A stretch of 64,000 nt of DNA from Ditylenchus dipsaci (lineage: Eukaryota > Nematoda > Chromadorea > Rhabditida > Anguinidae): the NCBI GenBank assembly GCA_004194705.1, contig SADC01000002.1, positions 434,001-498,000 of the forward strand. The letters are read 5' to 3'. This document shows, piece by piece, positions 1 to 9,060 of this stretch. Made by a program: the position numbers and the translations under genes. The notes below the pieces were generated by a model that saw only the letters and a list, made by a program, of their open reading frames with translations, was not told the DNA's origin and ran no database searches. Within the stretch, counting starts at the first letter, position 1. Every line of letters begins with the position of its first letter.

Positions 1-1509
1 AGGAATTTAACTTTTCTAGCTTTTTGAGACAGATTCAACAGGTTTTAAAACTTGCTTTTTATTAAATGTGGTGCAATTATAGTGTGCAAAATGATCGACT
101 TTTATTAGAAAACGAAGAGCATGAAAAACTCATGAAACTAACAGGGAGGGGATTGCGATTTCATTCGATCAAAATATTTTTGAGAAAATTATCCATAACC
201 GAGCAAAAGCTTAAGCCATTTTTGCTACGTCGTTAACTGTACGTCAATAACTGTACGCAAATTATACAAGGAATTTTACAGTTATCAACATACAGTTATC
301 GATGAGACAAAACTGACTCAGAATGAGTAAGATAAATAAGGCTCTAAATCACCTTCACTTCCTAGTCTTTATAAAAAATATTTTTAGTTAAAAAAACAAT
401 ATTTTCAGCGAAAAAAATAGAAATTTGAAAAGATTTTACTGAATTTTCAATCGAGTGAGAAAAATCTAGATTCTGCTCGAGAAAGAAAAGAAAAATTGCT
501 TGAGCAATTTCTCGAGAATTTTCTCATGGGAAACCCTAAAGAATGCTGTTAGCTAAAAGCTGCTAACGAGTTATCGCGACGTGATTTCAGCAACTGGAAT
601 TTTTTTTTAAAGCCGAGTGTAGCAATATTTTGTTCACAACTCGGGGCAGCGATATAAAAAAACTTCTGCCAAATAAAAAAATAGATTGTAAACTCAATAT
701 CAGAATTTCCAAATATTTTCAAAATATTAAAAAATGCCCTATAATCGAGATGGACAAGAAAAAACGATCAGAAAAAAGTTAATCAGTTTAGTCTTCCGTC
801 TTAATTTTTAGGTAATTTTTTGAAATAAAATCTGTTTTCAATCTTTCTAATACGAAAACAATCCTGCACAAGTTTTGTTCATATCGCAAACTCGAGCTGT
901 AGATAAAACAATATTGCTTATAAACGACATTCAAAAAACAAAAATTTTGAGTTGCCCATTTTGTGTCAAGACTATCTCTTTACTAGCTTTCAAATTATCT
1001 TTTGCAAATCCTAGTTCGCAAAACCAACCATGTTTTCGGAAAAGGATGGGCAACAACAAAAAGAGTGGTCGAATTAAAAAAAACGCACTTTTCAAACAAA
1101 TATATTATAGAAAATATACTGAAAAATATTTTAGTCATTCTCTAATGACGCATTACATAGTTCATTCAAAGTTTACTGCAATGTTTATTGTAAGACTGAA
1201 GTGCAGCTATTCAAGCAACAAAGTGACGATAAGAAAAGAACTTTGGAAATCATGCTAGCTGAAGATCAACTTAGTGTGAACAAAACTAGTTATATTTTAT
1301 GCTATTATATAAACACTTTAAAATGATATTTTTGTAATATTTTAATTGCTACAACTCTTAATATATTGCAGCTCTATTCATTAAATTCTGAATATGAATT
1401 CACTGCTTCGAATTTCGTTTAACCAGTGTCCGAGATCTGCTGTCGCAGAGCTTTAAATGAGCATGCTCTTGCAATTTTTTTCTAATAGTAGCGTTTTTCA
1501 CCGGTACGT
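1..1509. other. No gene recognised
   Basis: AT-rich DNA. The longest open frame (875-1258, +, 127 codons) has no recognisable domain, no splice-site context and biased low-complexity composition, so I do not call it a gene. Imperfect short palindromes around CTCGAGAA occur near 470-530. Nothing else supportable is seen before the MULE terminal repeat. Confidence 0.6.
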
Positions 1510-1676
1510 GACAATTCCCTGCCGCGCCAATTTCCTGCCGGACAATTCCCTGCCGCACCAATTCCCTGCCGGAGACAATTCCCTGCCGTGCCCTGCCGGG
1601 TAAACATACTAGTAAACCATATTCAATCAGATTCTCAACTAAACAAATTGTATCTTTATTGAGAACCAACTTGACA
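1510..1676 (+). repeat. Left terminal inverted repeat of the MULE
   Basis: About 165 bp. It begins with 5-6 tandem CAATTCCCTGCCG units, then continues to TTGAGAACCAAC. It pairs with 4131-4494 once the MITE at 4197-4374 is removed from the right arm. It preserves the pre-insertion sequence CTAGTATGTTTACCC that the right arm lost to the MITE. Confidence 0.8.
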
Positions 1677-2639
1677 ACAATGACAAACTAGTCCTTAAAC
1701 GAAAACAGATCAATACAATATAACATTTTCACATACTATTGATCTCCAATGAAGTTGTGGGCCAGACCGCGAAGATATTCCAGCAAGTTTCTTTGATCAA
1801 ACAGCCCCACCAAGGCAAGAATTCTCTTGTCTGCTTCCAAATAGAGCCTTCTTTTCTTCGGCGCTGGCTTGCCTCGGATGCATTGTTTCAATCTTTGTAG
1901 TCACTGAGCTTCTGAGCCTTCTTCATCTCTCCAAGGAATCGCCCAATTGTCGGGTGATCAATGCCCAAAATCGTCTGTAGTCGGCGATGCGCAGCCTCGG
2001 CGAAATTTTTCGTACGGTCTTTCCCAGCAAGCGTTCTTTCATAGCAGGACCACAGATGAATCGGAAACGGCGGCCGCCTCATCACGGAACCTAAATGAAG
2101 AAATCGTAAGTGAAGATTGGAAACAAATATAATAGAAGTGACTCACCAACATAATTTTTCGCAAACCATTGAATCACTGGCTCCATGCTTGGCTCGTGGC
2201 GCATCAGGTGGTCTTGCAGGTACCGGAAAGATTCGTACACGTTGAGCGGCGGAACGAAGGCCAAAGACATCAGCACCTGGCAGTCAGAGCGAAATTGTCG
2301 GCATGATCTCCATGGCGTCCCATCAGTCCCGCTTCGGCCAGTTGCTTTTTGAAGTTCTTGAGCAGGTGGAAAAAGCCGCCATTGATGTCAGCCTCTAAAG
2401 TACAAGGAACATAAGAAGCACTCCGGGTTTATAAAACAAAAGTAGCACCAACCCGGAAAGTTCTCTCTCAGTGAGTGGATGGCAGCTTGTTCGAAGTCAA
2501 CGTCGATGGAGGACGGACTCAGGGGTGGCCTCACAGCAGGAATCATCCCAAAAAGCTTGTCGTTAGTGCTGCGGTTTTTGTTCTTTAGTAGAGTGTAAAG
2601 AATAGGGAAGACATATTTGCCACCGGCTTAGTTAACTTC

Positions 2640-2760
2640 TCGGCCAGCATCACGTAGACCTCTCGGCCAGCATCACGTAGACCTCTCGGCCAGCATCACG
2701 TAGACCTCTCGGCCAGCATCACGTAGACCTCGCCAGCATCACGTAGACCTCTCGCCCAAC
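2640..2760 (-). repeat. Tandem repeat made from transposase coding sequence
   Basis: About five head-to-tail copies of a unit near 21-22 bp (CTCGGCCAGCATCACGTAGAC on the plus strand). On the minus strand the unit reads VYVMLAE, continuous with the transposase frame that then runs into YVFPILYTLL. It looks like local expansion of an exon segment. Confidence 0.75.
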
Positions 2761-3370
2761 TCGGCTTCCAACCCCCGAGTTTTATGAGTAAATTAATTTT
2801 TTTTCAATTTGTTCGAGTTCTACTCGCTTAACTCGGGTTCTACTCGCCTAACTCGACTTCCAACCCCCGCGTTTTACGAGTAAATTAATTTTTTTTCAAT
2901 TTGTTCGAGTTCTACTCGTGAAACTCGGGGTCGGAAGCCGAGTTGGGCGAATAGAACTCGAAAAAATAAAAAATAAATTAATTTACTCGTAAAACTCGGG
3001 GTTTGGAAGCCGAGTTGGGCGAGTACAAATGGAGTTGAGCGAGTGGAACTCGAGTTGGGCGAGTAAAAATCGAGTTGGGCGAGTAGAACTCGAGTTGGGC
3101 GAGTAGAACTCGAGTTGGGCGAGTAGAAATGGAGTTAGAGGAGTAGAACTCGAGTTAGGCGAGTAAGACTTAATTCTACTCGGATCAAAGATTAATCACA
3201 GCTCGAGTAGGATCGCGAGTAACTTTTGATCCAAAACTATACTCGTGTGTCTGAAATGAGTTGAGTAGATCAAAAGTAACTCATGATCTTTGAACCTACT
3301 CGGCCCGTCTGAAACACGTCGAGTAGATCACGAGTAACTCTTGATCCAAAACTCTACTAACCCACCTGAA
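2761..3370. repeat. Foldback array of GAGTTGGGCGAGTAGAACTC-type units
   Basis: Dozens of variants of the word GAGTTGGGCGAGTAGAACTC. The left half (2761-2935) is in reverse-complement orientation to the right half (2936-3180), with a shared spacer GAGTAAATTAATTTTTTTTC. From about 3180 to 3360 the unit changes to a longer, more diverged GAGTAGATCACGAGTAACTC type. The array sits inside the transposase gene and separates the FLYWCH and catalytic parts. Confidence 0.8.
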
Positions 3371-4130
3371 TACCACTCCTGAGTCTCAGCCGCTTTTCTC
3401 TTCATGTTTGACTTAATATGCGCGACGGCCACCGCTGTTGAATCCAATTGATGGTTGTGTCCTGACTCATTCCCCGGATGTGCAAGAAGCTTGATTAACT
3501 GTTTCCTTCGACAATCGTGAGAAGACGAGCTTTGCATCCGCCATCCTTTGTCTTGTGCTTCTCGCAGCTCCAGTACTTCTTGCCCTCGTCATGTTTGCTG
3601 AACTCCTCGAGGTTGAATAGGAAGCCTTTGTGTTCAGCTTTGCTTTTGCCTTTCTCAGATTTGACGAAACTGACGGCATTCTGAAAACAAAAGAACAGGA
3701 TATGATGAAAACAAGGTACCAAAAAAGTCAAAAGTACCTGTCGGAGAAACTCTGCATTGGCAATGGGCCCGATGTTCGATCCCTCGTTGACTTCTGCCTC
3801 CGCTTGCGCCTCTTCATCGTCCGAATAGATGTTGTCGCTGAGTTCGACCAGTCTTCCTACTTCTTTGATTGCATCCATGGTTAGCGCTCCTAAAAGAATA
3901 AGAAGCATAAGAACTACTGCAGCAAGACATCAAAAACATTGACACAAGACATTTTGTCGGTGGCACTACTCTAGTTTAAGATCCCCACTTTTTTAAATAT
4001 ACAAAACATGCATCAAACATGAATAAAATCGACTGAAACAGACTGAATATTTAGTGAGTGTTTTTAACGCCAATTAAAGAATATGCTTTTTTTTCGAAAA
4101 AGCAGGGACCTAAACTAAAGTATTACCTGT

Positions 4131-4494
4131 TGCTTGTTCTCAATAAAGAAACAATTTGTTTAGTTGAGAATCTGATTGAATACGGGTTTACTAGTACAGT
4201 CGAACCTCGTTATAAGATACACCCAGGGACCGACACCAGCTGTATCTTATAACGAGGTGTATCTTATATAGGGCGGTAATTTGACGAGAGTTATTTAACT
4301 CGGGACCGGACCCAGGTGTATCTTATAACGAGGTGTATCTTATATTGGGTGTATGTTATAACGAGGTTCTACTGTATATTTTCCCGCAGGGAATTGGCGC
4401 GGCAGTGATCTGTCTCCGGCAGGGAATTGGCGCGGCAGGAAATTGGCGCGGCAGGGAATTGTCCGGCAGGAAATTGACGCGGCAGGGAATTGTC
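4131..4494 (-). repeat. Right terminal inverted repeat of the MULE (interrupted)
   Basis: Reverse complement of the left repeat: TTCTCAATAAAGAAACAATT at the inner side, tandem GGCAGGGAATTG units at the outer side. A 178-bp TA-flanked MITE splits it. The outer tandem units are more numerous than in the left arm, so unit number varies between arms. Confidence 0.78.
4197..4374. mobile_element. 178-bp MITE with CAGT(C/A)GAACCTCGTTATAA ends, TA target duplication
   Basis: The left end is CAGTCGAACCTCGTTATAA and the right end is the reverse complement CAGTAGAACCTCGTTATAA. Both sides are flanked by TA. The opposite MULE arm has the unfilled site (CTAG-TA-TGTTTACCC), which proves the insertion boundaries. 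The termini are typical of Tc1/mariner/pogo (Tigger-like) elements. No coding capacity. Confidence 0.85.
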
Positions 4495-5236
4495 GTAAGC
4501 CTAAGAAACTGTTTTTGGCCGTTTTTCACTGGTTATGCAATAAATTATTAGCTCTACTGAAATTTACCCCTCCCCTCCCTCCAATTATTTAGGCTTAGCC
4601 TTAGGCTCAGGCTTATGCCCTTATTTCTTAGGCTTACGATCAGGACCTGGCCAGTGCTAATATCAGCTTCTCAAAAAAATAAAAATGGTGGTTTTAGTTA
4701 TCCCTAAAAAATTATTGGGAAGGGAGAGGACGATATATTTCAGTAGATTTTCTGGGGAAGGGGTGGCGGAGTTTTATATTTCAGTAGCGTCAAGTTGTAT
4801 ATTGAAGACATTATAAAGTCGAACCTGGATATAACTGCACTGTTTTAATACCGCATTTCTTCTAATATAATCCACAATTAGTTTTTTACAGGATTGTTCT
4901 AACGCTGGGCAACTGGCGTTACGCCGGCGTTTAGATTTTAATTGGCAAAAAATTTTGTTTATGCTTTTTGCAAAAATGACTTTTATTAACATAAAAAAGA
5001 AAAGTTTGTTACTATAAAAAATCGGTCATTCAATGAATTTTTGGTTGTAATAAAGTCGAAGCTTTGAGCGAAGCATTTCATATTTAGAATTAGCACGTGC
5101 TACCATGTGTTTGCTGTCAACATTGAAAACAACCTTTTTATCGTGTTCAACGTGTAGGGAATGCTTTAAAATGGTTCAAATAGTGTTTGAAAGAGTTCGA
5201 AAAAAAGGTAGGGTGAAAAAAACTTAATTTTTAGCT
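4495..5236. other. No gene recognised
   Basis: AT-rich spacer between the MULE and the piggyBac element. A short GTCGAACCTGGATATAACTG near 4818 resembles a decayed mariner-type end. Otherwise I see nothing supportable. Confidence 0.5.
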
Positions 5237-5240
5237 TTAA

Positions 5241-5737
5241 CACTGTCATGCCCGAGTGTACCAAGTGAGGCTTCTGGTGCAGAATTTCACGGAGAACACG
5301 ATAAGAAAAAGAACGAGGTCAAAAGGCTTCCTTTTTGACACTTTTCATGTGTTTGAAGGTAGCTAATTTTCGACCATCTGCACATACCTAATATTTAGGG
5401 TATTTATAGGTGGTAGTTGCTCGAATTTATGTATCACCTGGGCGTGTAATATCTCAAAATGTAGCAAAAGATCAGGGCTATCTATTGCTTACAAAAGTTT
5501 AGCAAGAATATAGAAGTTTGCAAAATAAATATTAATTAATCCACTTAGGTTCAGGATCTGGAAATTCTCTGTTTCAGAACTAAAATAGCTCTAACTTTCC
5601 GCACAGTTTTTTTTCAAGCAAAAACTCAAGCACATCTTGTTGCTCGAATGCAGAGCTACAGAATGGGCTGAAACTTGCCACAAGTAAAACATAAAATACA
5701 CGTCCCCTTCAGTTAAAGACAAATTTTTTATAGATGT
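5241..5737 (+). repeat. piggyBac left terminal inverted repeat (497 bp)
   Basis: Runs from CACTGTCATG to TTTTTTATAGATGT. It matches 7925-8421 in inverse orientation along its whole length, with only occasional differences by eye. Confidence 0.92.
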
Positions 5738-5773
5738 TAATTTTTTATAGACTTCTTTCTTCGCCAAAATTGT

Positions 5774-7895
5774 GTGGCCGAATGCTTGAAGACCGATTAT
5801 TCGAATCTGTGGAAGAAGGAGCACCCTCAAGAAGTGCAAGGAACAGCGAGTTTTCAATCAGCAACTGGCTCTAAGCTTCCATATGAGTCAGAACAAACAG
5901 CCTTTTTGGCCATTTTTTTGCCAGATTTGATCAAACTGTTAGTTTTCTTTCATAACTTTTTATACGGCTTTTGTAATGTTTTTAGCATTGTGGATAATAC
6001 CAATTTGTCTATCACTCGTTGCATTGGAGCAATAAAGAGAAACAAAAGAACCGTACCCCATTTGCTTATGAAACAGATGATGCTGAGATAAAAGCATTAG
6101 TTGGACTCTGGCTGAAGCTTGGAATTACAGGATTTCACATCTCGAATGTCCATGAAATCTTTTCGACAACTAACTCTTCATCGCTGGGTGAGTCAGCTTT
6201 TGTATTTCAGAACGAATTCTGTATTCGTACAAACTAGATGCGCATCTTTCATTTTCTCGCAAATGATACCAATTCTTGATGAAATGTATCCATTTTGACG
6301 ATAGGATGAAGCGGCTGAAGAATTCCGAAGGCTTTTATGTCGACAACTTTGTCCACTTTCGTCAAGTATTTTTTTTTATCTATTCTGCGTTGAATTGCTC
6401 TATATGAATTTTTTGAGGTTTTTGAAATATTTTCACGTAACTGTCGCCCTTGTTACAATCCAGGTGAATTCTTGACGATCGATGGACTGTTGCTTCCTTT
6501 TCGAGGCCGCTGTCTATTCCGAATGTTCATTCCGTCAAAGAAAACGAAGTTTGGCATCAAAATATTTTGTGCTGTTGATCCGAAAACAATGTACATGGTG
6601 AACTCAGAAGTTTATTTGGCAAAAAAATGGGAACAGCTGAAAAAAAATCTTGGAGAAAAGGTTAGAACTTTATTGTTGGGGCTTTACTAAGTAATTTGTC
6701 CTATTTTAGATCGTTCTCAACTTGTCTCGAGAATTTTTGTCCCAGGGTCGAACTCTAGTTACCGACAACTTCTTTACTTCTGCTCAACTTGGCCAAAAGC
6801 TGTGGGATGAAAAGATTTCACTGTTAGGGACAATCCGAAAAAATCGCACCGGTAATCCAGAAGATTTTGTCAATGAGAATTCTTGACGATCGATGAACTG
6901 TTGCTTCCTTTTCGAGGCCGCTGTCTATTCCGAATGTTCATTCCGTCAAAGAAAACAAAGTTTGGCATCAAAATATATTTAATCCAGAAGATTTTGTCAA
7001 TGAGGCCACTGAGGTATGACCTTGGCTTGTAGAACGCTTCAAAAAAATATTTCAGGTCGGAAAATGCAAGTTTGTATTTCGAAAGCAAGAGACTTTGTTG
7101 ATATTTCAAGCCCGAAGTTCCAAGCGGGTATTACTCTATTCAACAAAACACCATCAAAATGATATTCATCCAAGCGGGAAACCCAAAATGATTACTGACT
7201 AGAATTCAAACAATTTTGGCGTTGATATCTTTGATGAAATGTGCGGTCGCTATGCTTACAGTATAAAAGTCCGTCGTTGGCCTCTTCGTCTCTTTATGCA
7301 CTTAAGCGATGCTGCTGCTCTCAACGGATACGTTCTTTTCGATGGAGGGGTAACAAGGAGGCGCTTTATTCTTCAACTTGCCGACCAGTTGATGAGAGAG
7401 CAAAAAGAACGAAGGTCTTCTGTGGAACACTGGATGAACGAGGTCTTTCAACAAATAGATCAAACATATAAAAGGTTGGCTTCCCAGTCATCTTTACATT
7501 TGGTAAAGTTCAAAAAAGTGTAACCTTCTAAATAAAGCAACCGGACAAGAATCTGCTGCTCAAGTGAATCATTGCTATGTATGCCACAAATCAGGAAGAG
7601 GAAAGAACATCATGAGCTGCAGTAAATGTGAAAAGTCAGTTTGCGGAGAACATGCAACTGCGCTGTTCTGTGTTCCAAATGCAACGTCCAAGAAAATCAG
7701 ACAGTTCAAGAAGTTCCTCTGGCAACTGCTACGTTCACAACAATGCGTACAAGAACTACACCTTCGTCTAAGACCAATGCCCGCTGCTACAAGTGCCCTA
7801 AGAATAGTCGCTTTCACTGCTCTGTCTGTCAAAAACCAGCTTGCAAGGATCACCGTTCAATTCAGAATCCGAAGCATTGTGGTGACTGTCATTAG
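5774..7895 (+). pseudogene. piggyBac (PGBD-type) transposase, multi-exon, frameshifted
   Basis: Order of recognisable pieces: an N-terminal stretch (5774-5935), an intron ending TTTTTAG near 5985, IVDNTNLSITR, then TDDAEIKALVGLWLKLGITG. The first catalytic block follows (LTIDGLLLPFRGR, PSKKTKFGIKIFCAVDP, NSEVYLAKKW). The second is LVTDNFFTSAQLGQKLW with GTIRKNRTGNPEDF, and the third is GVDIFDEMCGRYAYSIKVRR followed by WPLRLFMHLSDAAALNGY. A cysteine-rich tail (CYVCHKSG, CSKCEKSVCGEH, CYKCPKNS, CSVCQKPACKDH) ends near 7895. All three catalytic Asp positions are present, but TIDE reads TIDG. Damage: frame changes near 6030 and 7670, an in-frame TAG near 7200, and an internal duplication at 6878-6976. 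The introns are short (about 45-110 nt). Confidence 0.88.
6878..6976 (+). repeat. Internal duplicated exon segment of the piggyBac transposase
   Basis: A 99-bp near-copy of about 6467-6566 (the first catalytic block). It sits between two direct copies of a 24-bp sequence at 6854-6877 and 6981-7004 that codes for NPEDFVNE. The copy breaks the frame between catalytic blocks 2 and 3. Confidence 0.9.
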
Positions 7896-7924
7896 CAATG
7901 TTTGCGAGATATTTTGATAAAAAA

Positions 7925-8421
7925 ACATCTATAAAAAATTTGTCTTTAACTGAAGGGGACGTGTATTTTATGTTTTACTTGTGGCAAGTTTCAGCCCATT
8001 CTGTAGCTCTGCATTCGAGCAACAAGATGTGCTTGAGTTTTTGCTTGAAAAAAAACTGTGCGGAAAGTTAGAGCTATTTTAGTTCTGAAACAGAGAATTT
8101 CCAGATCCTGAACCTAAGTGGATTAATTAATATTTATTTTGCAAACTTCTATATTCTTGCTAAACTTTTGTAAGCAATAGATAGCCCTGATCTTTTGCTA
8201 CATTTTGAGATATTACACGCCCAGGTGATACATAAATTCGAGCAACTACCACCTATAAATACCCTAAATATTAGGTATGTGCAGATGGTCGAAAATTAGC
8301 TACCTTCAAACACATGAAAAGTGTCAAAAAGGAAGCCTTTTGACCTCGTTCTTTTTCTTATCGTGTTCTCCGTGAAATTCTGCACCAGAAGCCTCACTTG
8401 GTACACTCGGGCATGACAGTG
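7925..8421 (-). repeat. piggyBac right terminal inverted repeat (497 bp)
   Basis: Inverse copy of 5241-5737 with the same length, ending CATGACAGTG directly before TTAA. Confidence 0.92.
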
Positions 8422-8425
8422 TTAA

Positions 8426-9060
8426 ACGTCTTTTATATAAGAACTTGACCTGTTCATCTTATTCATTATGCTGTTCAAATAATAAATTTCACCGAAAATA
8501 CTTTAGAGCATTTTATTGTACAGTCGTTGATTTTCAGAAAACCTGGCAAACAACAAAATTTTGGATTGAAAAAAGCAGACTAATAGTAATAATCTTATTA
8601 GCCTCAAAATTAGCAGTTTGTTTGAAGTGGCCGAGTCATTGTCGGTAACCTATTGGTCAGGTCAATCAAATATTTAGACAGATAAGATCATTATTAGTCT
8701 GTTTTTTGCAATCGATTTTTTCGATTGCCATTAAAAATTTGTGTTAAATTTCAGCCAAAAAATATCGTTCAACTAAAACGACTCAAATTGTCTTCCTTGA
8801 TATATAATGCACCTCGCTACAAATAGATTTAACACTTTTAAAATATGTGCTTCAACCTCCGTGTTTTTTTAAAATCAGCTTGCTTTCCCCTGCAATTTTT
8901 TTCAAACAAAATTTTCAGCAGTTCAAATTAATGTTAAATTTCACAGTGAGCACCAAGCTAATTTAAATTAAAGAGGATTGAGTAAAATTTTTGAAATTGT
9001 CAAAACTTTTGCAGCGAGGCAATTTAAATACTACACTAGCCATTTTGCCTTACTTTTCAG
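8426..9060. other. Intergenic, probable upstream region of the zinc-finger gene
   Basis: No element or exon recognised. It ends in a pyrimidine-rich TTACTTTTCAG directly before CCATG, which could be a 5'-UTR splice or a trans-splice acceptor. Confidence 0.5.

Larger units (their letters stand above)
1736..3908 (-). pseudogene. FLYWCH/MULE transposase (frameshifted, interrupted)
   Basis: Read on the minus strand. An acidic N-terminus (MDAIKEVGRLVELSDNIYSD) is followed by a 63-nt intron (GTACTT...TTTCAG). Then comes a FLYWCH finger (FLFNLEEFSK, YWSCEKHKT, GGCKARLLTI) continuing to HNHQLDSTAVAVAHIKSNMK. After a repeat array come YVFPILYTLLKNKN and SIDVDFEQAAIHSL (the DFE acidic residues of the MULE catalytic core). 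Next are GGFFHLLKNFKKQL, then SLAFVPPLNVYESFRYLQ, the C-terminal PFPIHLWSCYERTLAGKDRT and finally LEYLRGLAHNFIGD before TAG at 1736-1738. The order matches animal FLYWCH-MULE transposases. Frame changes are visible near 1885, near 2280-2300 and near 3490, and part of the region between FLYWCH and YVFP is replaced by tandem repeats. Two clean short introns remain. Classified as a pseudogene unless the frameshifts are sequence errors. Confidence 0.8.
1510..4494 (-). mobile_element. Mutator-like (MULE) DNA transposon with FLYWCH-type transposase
   Basis: The ends are inverted copies of each other. Both start GACAATTCCCTGCCGCG and carry several tandem units of the kind CAATTCCCTGCCG(G/CG). They continue inward through a unique stretch (CTCAATAAAG...TTGAGAATCTGATTGAATA on the right arm). 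Between them a minus-strand gene encodes a FLYWCH zinc finger and a MULE transposase. Long terminal repeats with subterminal repeats are normal for MULEs. I could not find a clean 9-bp target duplication, so the outer edges are approximate. The coding region is frameshifted and carries a repeat array, so this copy is probably not autonomous. Confidence 0.8.
5237..8425 (+). mobile_element. piggyBac-family transposon with TTAA duplications
   Basis: TTAA at 5237-5240 and at 8422-8425 flank inverted ends beginning CACTGTCATGCCCGAG. Each terminal repeat is 497 bp and the two appear collinear without indels. The interior encodes a piggyBac transposase with its cysteine-rich tail on the plus strand. 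TTAA duplication plus this transposase fixes the superfamily. Near-identical long arms suggest a recent insertion, or arm homogenisation. Confidence 0.93.

Noticed and set aside
875..1258. 127-codon plus-strand ORF
   Set aside because: No recognisable motif, biased AT-driven composition and no splice or neighbour support.
2761..3200. CRISPR-like appearance of regularly spaced GAGTTGGGCGAG words
   Set aside because: Units abut directly, spacers are not unique, the array inverts on itself, and the surroundings are eukaryotic with introns.
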